Shown one piece after another: positions 51,201 through 62,500 of a stretch of 64,000 bases of DNA (positions within the stretch are counted from its first letter, which is position 1; each line of letters opens with the position of its first letter). Location: NCBI GenBank assembly GCA_030386875.1, contig CM059560.1, positions 25,290,683-25,354,682 on the forward strand, read 5' to 3'. The notes under the pieces are model-generated. The model saw only the letters and a list, made by a program, of their open reading frames with translations. It was not told the origin of the DNA and ran no database searches. This DNA comes from Morinoia aosen. Lineage: Eukaryota; Arthropoda; Malacostraca; Amphipoda; Talitridae. The position numbers and the translations under genes are program-made.

Positions 51201-54200
51201 ATACAGACCATGCACAATGTTTACTATCTTTCTACTAAATCCAACTTTTCTCAAAATTTCAAACTGCCTAAAACGATCTACTCTGTCATACGGCTTTTCA
51301 ATATCCAGGAATGCTATATATACCTTCTTATCATCCTTCCTCATTCGCTCAATAATTCCACTCACTACAAACAGAATATCCTCACCACGTCTATCTTGCC
51401 TAAAACCATTCTGTTCTTCTCCCAGAACTCCTATATAGCTCTTCAACTAAATATTTCATTCTATCATTCAAAATACCACAAAAAATCTTACATACAGTAT
51501 CAGCAAATTCAATTTGTCTGCAATTTTTAAGCTCATTCATACTCTTGTGCCCACCCTTATGCAATAGAACTACATTACACTTGTTCCAGTCTCCCGGTAC
51601 TCATTCACTCTTCCATATCTCATCAAATAAACCCTGCAATATAACAACTACACTCTCCTCCGCATTTATAGAACTCATATGGGATCCTATCAGGACCACA
51701 TGCCTTTCCATTTTACCCTTTCATACTTCTCATCACAAGCAGGCCTTCTTAGGACACTCGGCACAGCAACTCTTACATTCTTCTTCTCCCGTGCACTTTC
51801 AACCACTTTCATAATTGCATTCACTGTACATTCTTTCCCACATTCAGGCAATCGATTTCCACTTCCTTGCAATACAATCATACTCTCATCCATGCCATCT
51901 ATCACACTATCAGCATACTTACAAATCTCTTCCACTCCTTTCCCTCTCATGCTTGTGCATCCACAACTATCACTCATCCTTACAAACCTGTCCACTTTCT
52001 TTACCATACTATCTCCACAGCCATCAGAACTGTCAACCTCTTCTTTCAACTTCTCTCTCTCATCAGTCAAGCATTTCCAGCATGTATACTTATACTTCCT
52101 CGGCTCTTTCTTACTCATTCTTCTCAAGCCCTTGCACGCATCCATATTCATCCAGTCTGAACAGGTCTCACACTGAATCAACTCCTTCATCCCATCTATA
52201 CCTCCAACACTAAAACTACTTCCCTCATTATATGCCATCCTCAACCACAAACTTCTATCTCAGCACAGACTTACAGGCAAATACAAGACTACCAGTCAAA
52301 ACACCCTCGTCAAAAGTTGCAAGTCACGATATAAACGCTGAGTTTCAGGCAGCACAAGCACTACTCTCACTAGCACTCCATACGGTGTCACACACTATAC
52401 TCACGTGAAATACAAACTATACCAGTTTTCAGCAACTTCACTTTAATCCATCACAGTTTTAGTCAGAGGTTCAGTAGCACACAAGCACAAACCAAGAAGT
52501 CACAAGTCACTATCACCTTATGATACTCGTATACGCCAGGAAAGAGGCTTCTGTTAGGTTACATCAGCTATAAATCGATCTTAGGAACTTCTATCTTTCA
52601 TGCCCACTTGTATCTTCCAGTTTTCATTCCTCCTTTACTATCTCTTCTTAGCATTTTCTTGCACTTCCTTCCTAAATTGCCGTTTTTATGCGCAGGGTGT
52701 TACTTTGTGCGAACACACCTTGTGCTTAAATTCCCTTTTTCTTAAATCAAAATGGTCTCATTTCACTCGTATATTTTGATCGTGTCCAGTACTTTCGTTC
52801 ATTTTCTTTAATTCAAGAAACCTGATGGTTAGGTCAAAAATACGCACTTTTACTTTATGAAAGTCTACTGTGTATTTCAGAAATAAAAATTATCTTCCCG
52901 GTCCTCTTTTTCCTCAGGAAGTTATATCGGACGACACTATTGTGAGAGATGCAGCCATGATTATTTGTTCAAATGAAGGAAACCATATCGCGAGAACAGC
53001 ACCAGTTTTCGAAACTTATGAAAAAAACAAGAGCCTGGACAACACCGTCCTTCCAGACTCGCCTTCTCCCCACTGCCTTCTACCCGAAATCCTCATCAAT
53101 GACGTCGCATCCGCTGGTCTAGTGGACAGCACATCTGAAATTGCACAGACGGCAAAAACGTTTGACAATTCTGGGAAAGATGGCTTGCAAAACTCTAATT
53201 TTGAATCCTCTAAAGGGTCTTTAGCTGAAACCTCTGTCATTTTCAAAACTTTTCAGAAAAAATTACTGAGAGAAGCGCTAGAGAAGATATTGACTGAATT
53301 CTTTCTAGAAAGTTCTTCAAGTTATGGTGAGTTCAAATTGTTGAAATAATTTCATTCTGTATTTCTCTCGCATGGTATGACAATAGTATCTAGGGATAAT
53401 GCTTTATGGTTAAATAAATCAGATCAAATCAACGCTTCTAAAAGTATTTTAAACTCAAAGACCTTTGTACATTGTTTCGTGTCGGATCTAAGTTTCTATT
53501 GAAGGTCGTACAATTGGAATAATCTTAGCTACAACCCTTATGATTAATTAACTTGCTCTCTTTAAAGCGTAATTTGTGTTGAGAACCAAATTTTCATTGG
53601 CAGGAACCTTGGTTGATGCAGCGATAAGTTTGCACTCCCACTTATCTCTGTACGACAGCTGCGCAATGGTTCACAGTCGGTCTATCTCTATTACCATGGT
53701 GAGTGTGACATTTTTGACAGGAACGAACAAAAATGAAAAATACTCTCCTCCTAAACAGATCAAAGGTAACACAATGCTTAATATACTATTGTTTAATAAT
53801 AGATACCAACAAACAGTAAAACTAAGGCGGGTAAAAACATCTTTCACAAAATCTCACGATGTATTTTAAAAATAGAGCTTTCGAGCATATCCATACTCAT
53901 ACTAGAGCTCGAAAGCTCTATTTTTAAAATACATCGTGAGATTTTGTGAAAGATGTTTTTACCCGCCTTAGTTTTACTATTTATATGTAAATTACGCTTT
54001 CCCAAGAATAAACCAACAAACAGTTCACATGAATTTTCGATATCACTTTCTTTCGATATTTGATAAACTTTCGATACATGAAATCACCGAACAATTCGCA
54101 TACATCAACATAAACATCAACAACAAGATTATTAGGTTATATGTTAGTTTAAGCCTCCCTAATCGCTAAAAAAAAGCGTTCCGAAGAGAGGAAGGAGGAA

Positions 54201-56549
54201 GGCGCCATTTAGTATGGAGATAAGGGAACGCGGAAGCTATGCAGAAGGGGCATAGAAACATCAAGTTGAGGAAGAAGTTTGTGACTAAAGATGAAAGTTG
54301 AAGAAGAAAGTAGTAGGTGCTGAAAAATAGGATAGCAGTGGACCGAAAAAAGGTGGTCCTTAACTCAACAAAAACATTTTATTTTAACAAAATGAAGGCC
54401 TACCTAACTCTCTGCTCGGGCTCCCACACATTTTCCCCCTGGAAGTGCTAACACCCATAGATACCATGGTTGTATCCCCCTGAGGGGACATCTAGAACAA
54501 ACAATTCGCAACAAACATGCAGGGAGTAACGGCTTTTTAAATGATTAGTTCGTCATCCATTTTCTTATTCTAGTACGATGCAAGTTTTTATCACACATGA
54601 ATTAGTTCACTATCATCTGCGCTTTTTGTCTAACACATTATAACGATTGATTTTATTCAATTTTATGTGCAGTTAAGTAACTGCCTCCGTTGATTCTACC
54701 CAAAATGAGATATTTTTTCATCTTTTCTCTAATTATTGGGCGCATTTTTCGCTCCTCAGTAATATTATTTCTGCTCACTTGAGACCGAAAATCTCATCAG
54801 TTATAGTGACAGCTATTTTTGTGTTGCAAGTGTATCTCCTAGCCTTTGAAGTACACGTGCGGAAAGATACCGGTCTTCTTAAATTAACAATAAAATGTTC
54901 TTCGTAAGAATGCATAATTAGAACAATGCTCAACCGTAGCTGTCCTTCAATAAAATAATTGATCTGCTATGCTATTTTGGTAGTGTTACTAATTATTTTC
55001 CCAGATAAAGATTGTTTGTATAGTTTAATTAAGATGATATATTTAAAGCTCAGTTACCGGAAATGAATGGTACCGTGCTGGGTACTCTGCTTTAAAATGA
55101 TTTTACTTCAGTTGACGGTACTCACTATTTGTCTTTCCATTCATTAATTGTTTAAGTCTCTCAAATGTATCTTGATTAGCGATCCTTGGAAATGTAAGAT
55201 TCTAAGTTTGTTTATTTTGCTAATATTTTGCAGATTTTGTGCGGTGCGTTAGAGGCACTACGAAGAGGTCCAGGCTCTGGTCTAAAAAACGAAGAAATTT
55301 CTCTTATAGAAATCTACTGTTCTGCTTGTGAAGACGAGAGTGAAGTAACGCGAAGGATCGAACGAGAGGTGCATTGTTTTTTAATTATTTATACGACGCA
55401 CTAGATGAAATTTACTTAATTCTTCAATTACCATTGTTTCTCAAATAGACCACCATCCAACAAATATTTATGCCAATGTTATCAAAGCCGCTTAATTCTT
55501 GCCAAATTGAGGTAAATTATTTCTAACTTCCCTCCAAGTAGGTGCGGGTTTCCATAAATAAAGCTTTCCTTACCGACAAACTGCCACATCGCAGAGGCAT
55601 GAATCTTACGTTCCCAAGTTACATTTCCACCCATGGCTTCCTTCAATCACCGCAGCTGGAGTGCCGGGAAGGCGAAGCGGTGGAGACGTGGCTGCTGCTG
55701 CGACTGCCCTGGACACCATGCTCTCTCCTCCGCTCCGCTCTACGCATCAGTGACTACGTTCGTCGTGCTGGTGTCGCACCGAACAAGATGAAGCTGGTCT
55801 TAGAGGCTGCTCCTGGAGATACACTGTGTGGCCACTTAACTAGCAGGTGAAGCTGTAGCATACCTTTGCTCGAGCTCGTGCACTCGGGGAGGGTGAGGTC
55901 TAAAGCTGAAGGTTAAGTAGGTTTCTCTTTGGTTGAGATAAAATAGGTTTCTTGTTTTGTTACAGACCATTTTTTTGAGGGGGGTTACTGCTGCCCTGTT
56001 TTCCAGTATATATTACTTTCTTCAACTTTCTTTCATGTTTTATGATCTTCCTTCTTATTTTAATATTTCTTTGCGCGGAAGATTTTCTGTAGGAACACAC
56101 TTTGTAGACAGACACCCCGTTCTGTTAACTCCACGTCAAATTAGGCTTTTCTCCTTTCTTTCGAGCGCTGTTGTTGCGAATAGCGAGGCTTAAACTAGCT
56201 TATTTAATCTAATTATTTAATCTCGAGCTAATGCTTTTGCAATTCATTCGTTTTACTTTCCCTGTTGTCAGTTATTTTGTTTTCCTATGTTAGGAATCGT
56301 TCCATTGACAATCGGTCATAATTTCAAATTTTTACCAGTTCTATATTGTTTCATTCAAAATTTTATTTGAATGGATGGTTTCAAATAGAGGCAGGGAAGT
56401 CTAGGACACATTTGGTCATTTCATCTTGCTTCCCATAATAGTTCCGTTACGTTTTTATTATTTCATTTGTAATATTTCACTTAAGATACACAAACACCAT
56501 AACGAAGTTAGCTCTTCAGGTAGTGACTTCTCCAAATCCGTAGATGCCT

Positions 56550-56588
<39 letters not shown>

Positions 56589-59500
56589 GTGAAGTTAGCG
56601 CTGCTGAAAATGCAAATGAACATGAGAACCCCTCTTTTTGCACGACATGAACATTTATTTTCAAAAGGAAGGAGACAAGAAAGAAGAGCTAATGAGTTTA
56701 ACTGAATTTACCAGAGCAAACAGGTGTAAACTGCAAGACTGGTACCATTAAGCGTTTTGTATTTGAGCGCTCTCAAAGTGTTGCACGCAGCAACACACAA
56801 AAACATTATAGTAGTAAGTGCAGATACGTCTTCCTGTTTTCTAAATAATATTAAATGTTCTTTTAACACGATAGTAAAGCTGGATTTGCATCACATTATG
56901 CTATACAAATTAAATTTAAAATTACAATTGAAAAACATACATCTGATGTCGAAAACATTGACCAGAATATCAAACTATACTTTCTCTCCGCTTAATATTT
57001 GCATATTTGTCTTCAATGTTGGATTCATTCTTAGTTAGAGAGGAAAGTACACTAAGCTATTTACCATAATTTTCCACAGAATTTGTTCATCTAATGACAG
57101 GTGGCCAAAGAAGCTTATTAGCATATTTGTTCTTCATTGCTATTATTTTTCTCTGCTAGATGCTTTATTTTCACACGAAATCAGACAACGTAACAATGTA
57201 CAGTCTTGTGGTAAATATATCTCTCAAATCTTTCAAATCCCAAAATATTTCAGAGCAGCTAGACCATAAATAATCTCTCTAAGACGCTAATCTACCTCTC
57301 CATTTTTTCAGGATTCCGTTAATTGACGTTCCAGGAAAATTTGATGCAGGACCACCGTCTTCTTCTTCGTCGGCAACAAAATACTGCAGTGCAGTTGATG
57401 CTAACACGAGCAGTGCTGTCGCAGTGGACCAACTCCTGTCCACCAAATTGGAAGAAAACAACATAGACATGATTCAAAGGGTGAATAATGGGGCTATAGA
57501 TTTTCAACACATGCCTATAGAGTACCAAAAGTAGCTTTTACACATATTTGTAGCTTTTTGAAATTTTAGTGGGTTGAAGTTGGTGTTAAAATTTATTTCT
57601 AACATGTAAACACATTTATTTCTCAACAATTCTGCACTCGCTGCCTCCTACTGCATAATAAACAAGTTCACGCATCAGGAAACGCTAATGCAACAATATA
57701 CCAATGTATAAATAAACCTTTATGCTCTAATAGAGGTCTGCATTTGCTTACTCTTAGCAGGGCAATTTTGTGACAATTGAGTACAGGTTTTAAAACGCCT
57801 ATTTCTCTTCATAATATTAACGCTTTCCTATCTCCATTTTGCAGAAATTATTGAAAGCTCAATTTTTTATAAGATTTCACTACTATTGCATTTTGCATCT
57901 CAAATTTATCGTCGGCCCACGCTTCTAATCTTTACAGGAGGCATTAGTTGAGCTCAGTACTCGTCTCCTTCAAGAAGAAAAGGAGCTGTCGGAATGCGAG
58001 ACAAACTCCAAACAATTTGTGGATAAATTATTCTCGTTGTTGAGTCCGAAAACGGACAACCAAAGTAATTTCTTTCCTGACACTACTCTCGTCAAAGAGC
58101 CTGAGGAGACAAAGAATGACTTGAATGTTAACAGCATCTATGGAGATTGTCAGCACGTGGATGCAAGTTCCTGCTCGTCAAATGACACAAAACCAAATAA
58201 AAGCAACAGCAAGAATGGGTTGGAAGACATCATGGAAGAAAATTCCGCGGAGAAGCCAGACGAGCAAGAAGCCCCAGACGCTGAAACTTCAGAGGTTAAC
58301 TCTAAGCCCGGAAGAGCTAGTCCACGAAAGAGGCGCATCAAGCTCATCCGAGCCCTTGCTGGACTACTTAGATGGTAATTCTCTTATATTTTTTCCGCTA
58401 TTCCAAAGTTTCCTTATTTGAAATTATTAAATATTTTGTATGAGTTATGCTATTTGTCCTACTATATTGGTAGTCGACAGCTTCCTAGATTATTACACGG
58501 TATGTGCAAGGTGACCATGTTGTGTAACTGCTAGATGAGTTGTTCTTATGTGAATTTTGACCAAAATTTTGGCATGACTAAAGACTTGTTAACACAAATG
58601 AAACATTCAGGATAAAATCGAAGAAAACCGCTGGCAACGCCGCCAAAGGCTCGGTCCCCTATGCAGTGCAGTTGACAGCGGAATTCACGGCATTTTTTGA
58701 AGCCCTCCAAGTTTTGCTTCACGCTCACCCACCCCTGGCGCTCGTCGCTGCTCACGGTTAGTGCACAGCTTTTGTCATTTGGTTTGGTGTCCAGTTTCGC
58801 GCTTCTCAAATATTTACGTATGTACCCTTTCTAATTAAATTATTTACGCATGCTTGGACTGTTATTTTAAAGGAGTTTCACACTTTTCGGACAATAATTG
58901 TCCACATTTTCAGTTCGACCATCATTTTCTCTATCGAAACCAGAGCAGAAGAGGATGGTATTTCTGCGTGCTTCAAGAGTTTGGCGTTTTTGTAGGAAGG
59001 TAGCTAGGGTGCTGGCTAAGTAGGACTTCGAAACGTTTTTGTTTGTGAGCACTCTCCGAAGATTCGGTGTTCTTCTAATGTATTCTAGGCTAAATACCGT
59101 CACCGTGTTTATTAGCACTTCTATGAGACATATTGTGGGACATGGGTCGTACTAAGTTATTCTATTTTTATTTCTTAATGAAGTGTTAAGGCAAATTTCT
59201 CAAGCAGGATCATGTGTACTCACTATGTCTGCTCGTCTTACGTTCATATAATGTTCGAATTTCGTTTTAGACGTTCCGAGCGTGAGTTACTTCACACAGA
59301 GATCTAGGAATTAAGTTCTAAAAAAAATGACTCGTACTTTGAAAATTTTAGAGCTCTAATCAGTGTCCAGATAAACTATCGTATACTGTATCTTATCAGA
59401 TGGGTTCTACATAATTGATAATACTCCATCTGGTATCTAAGATTTGTGTCAACTGCACAAAATAATTCGTACCAATTTTGTTCAATTGAGTACTTCCGTC

Positions 59501-62500
59501 AGTTTTAATTTGTTTAGGCCACGGGATGTCAACGTTCTGGGATTTGCTAGAAGGAGTGTCGGATGCTGGCCTGCACGTGGTGCGTTTCAAGTGTACGGCC
59601 GATGTCACTCCGGAGGATCTCCAAGAAACCTTAACTGAGCAGCTTCAGAAAGTAACAAGAGAAGCAGACACTGACCCAGATTCTAAAGAGCTTCTTTCAG
59701 ATGAGTTACACTCTTCGAGTTCCCGTAATGAAATTTGCTCTGAAACTAAACATTTACGAAGGACTATTGAGAAGTCAGAAGCTTCAACGCCACCAAGGGA
59801 AGTTCTAAGTAGCTCCGGTCCAGAAATTAGTACTGATGATATTACAATTCCTGAAGCAACCTCAGTGAAATTGACCTCTACAGCTTCAAACGTTCATGAC
59901 GGCGAAAAAAATAGTCAAATGACCGCACAAAACACATTTGTGGAAGAAAATAATCATGAAAACGGAGCTGGAGGATGGTCGCCGACCCAACAGAACGATG
60001 AAATTGCACTCAGAACTGCACGGGACGATGATCTGTTTCTGCTTCTCGAAGACGTTCATTTACTGAACAATGGCCACGATAAAGGAAGAGCGATGTGGCA
60101 ATGTATAAGGTGAGAATTGCACGTCTGATACTTAATTAATTTTTTCTTCGACATGAATATATCTTCAGTTTAACGAAAGATGGAAGGATGCTAATGTATT
60201 GGTAAAATGTGGAAAAGAAATTTTACATCTATACTTATCATATGTACTTGTTCCAAAATAATTATTTTATGCGATGATACGCTAGTTTATATCATGGTTG
60301 ACTGCACTTATATTATTTCTGTTTTAGTGCCGGTCTAACCGTCCAGCTGTTGCTCAAAGACCTCTGTCATTGTTACGACAGTAAGATCTGACCCTATTTC
60401 AAAACTCTTCATATAAGTAAATACAAATAAAAAGTTAAGTGCCTATTCATTTCCAGAAGTATCGTGGAAAACAAAAACTTCTACGCGTATAAATCAGGCA
60501 AGAAAATAGCGCTGGAGCGAGTCATTCCAGTCTTGACTGTCGCGTGCAGCCGCCACACCAAAGTGGTCGCCATGGCCAGGCACATTCGACGTCATTTTGT
60601 GTTCGTTAATTTTCCTTCTCCATCCTCAGTCCGCGTTCACCACATCATCCAGGTGTGGGGTGACTCTAAGAGTTAAGATTTAGTGTTTTTATCGGGGGAA
60701 GGAAAAATAAAATTTTTGTGTATTCATTTTGGCGTGGAACGATGCATTTAAGGGGAATGTTCTACGCATAACAATAATTTCTAATACGATTATAATGGGT
60801 GTTAATGTTATCTCCCTGCCTTCAAACGCATGTTGTATTAAATTAGAAAGGTCGTTTGATGTTTAACAGTAATTGAACTCAGTGCACGGGGTGACTATGA
60901 ACATTGAGCTTGCTGTTGAACGACGCTATACCTTTAAAAAATATAAATAGTGTTATACTTTCTTCAAATTACGATTACGACCATGAAACAGACGTCTTTT
61001 TTGAAGAATGTTAGAACTAAAAAAAATTATTATTTGCGTTTGCCTTGTCCCGGTGTGCAGTGGAGAAAGGTAGTTATCAGTTTTAATATATTCCCTACAT
61101 GGTAGACATTGAACATTTAAAATTAAAACTAATGGTGATATTATCTCTGTATTCGGCATAATATTTCAAATGTTGTTCCTAGGTACAATGATTGAGAAGA
61201 ATAATTCCATCACTTAAGAGGACCTGATCCCCTAATTTATTGAGTGTTTGCTCATCAACAGAAGCATTTGGAGGATGTCGATGCTTCCATCAAGGACAGA
61301 GATGACTTGTCAAGTAAACTTCATATAATTATCAACGCTCTACATTCCAAATTTGACGAGCTCGTGGACGGAGATCTGCCTGCACAAAATAAAATTTATC
61401 CAACATTTGAAGATCTCGAGTCTCTTGGGAATGTTCACCCTCGCGAGACGAGCAGCGACGGTAGTATTAATTCTGATGAGAATTTCGCATCGAGTGACAA
61501 CACAAAGTTCAAAAATGCCAGGACTGTCACGCCAAAAGACGATACGAAGCACGGATGTGACCCGAACCTTCACCACCTCATAAGGCTAACCCAACGCTTG
61601 GGCCGAAGCTTCCCTAGAGTCAGTTCCTCATCTCCTGACGCTGCTCAGAATCTAATAGTGAGGCAGTGCATGCAAGTGTACCAAGCAACGAAAATTTGTG
61701 GACCGCAGCTCTCTGAAGAAGTCAAAGGCGTGCTGCAGTCGCATTTTGACAGGCCAGCTGCCTCTGATGAGCGTGTCTGGTGGATGGACTGCACGCGTCC
61801 AGGCAATCCGATTCTACGAATTTCGAAAAACTTTAAAGATTTCGAAGCTAAACTTCAGGTTTGGATCTCGATTTTTATTCAAAGTTTTGAAAATTAATTT
61901 AATTTTAAACCTTTCAGTATTTGTAGCTAAAATTTTCTTTCGTTTTGAACGATGTTCCAATTTGAAATATATTTCAATAGCAAAATAGGTTTGTGGGATT
62001 ACAGGGATGGACTAAGATAAACTTCAAGTGTCTATAAGTTTAAGGGCATACTTGAAACTGGGAGCCCCTTTTGAACTCGAGGGAGTCATTGAACCTTGAA
62101 ATATTTCTTTCAACTTAACGTAGCACCCGCAGTGTTTTGAGGCAAAGAGCCTTAAAGAAAAGTTTCCAATAGAACTTAGATTTCTTTCTTAAGAGAAAAT
62201 AGTCTTCAGATTTTGATGGAATACCGTCAATGGCTTTATAAAAATATAAAATTTAGCATATATCTCAAGATTTCTATCTCGTCACCACGTGCAGATCAGC
62301 AAGTTTATCAGGGCAATTTGACCGATTAAATCCCAAATTGAACAATCTTTGTCAATAATGGTATTTCCTGCAGCCACACATCGAGCACACTCGATTCATT
62401 ACGACTAGAGGTCACCTGGGCACCGTGCAGCGCATGCTGGAGGCCCTACACGACTGTACCCAGGCTCAACTCATTGTGTCGGGTAGCCCCGGCAGTGGCA

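Larger units (their letters stand above)
49580..52560 (-). mobile_element. Non-LTR retrotransposon (LINE), minus strand, slightly decayed
   Basis: In minus-strand order: 5' region (52560-52250), a zinc-finger ORF (52250-51690), a reverse transcriptase (about 51530-50832) and C-terminal pieces including SKYLGCMISKDGCTKTKDEK near 50740 and WYCKRWKNEIERRTKEYG near 50340. The 3' end is a degenerate TTCAAG-type tandem tail at 49585-49625. It appears nearly full length for a LINE lacking a visible endonuclease, with few frameshifts. It sits in intron 28, antisense to the host gene. Boundaries are approximate. Confidence 0.82.

Noticed and set aside
51153-52213. Plus-strand open frames up to 165 codons
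   Set aside because: Antisense shadows of the minus-strand LINE ORFs, which carry the RT and zinc-finger motifs.
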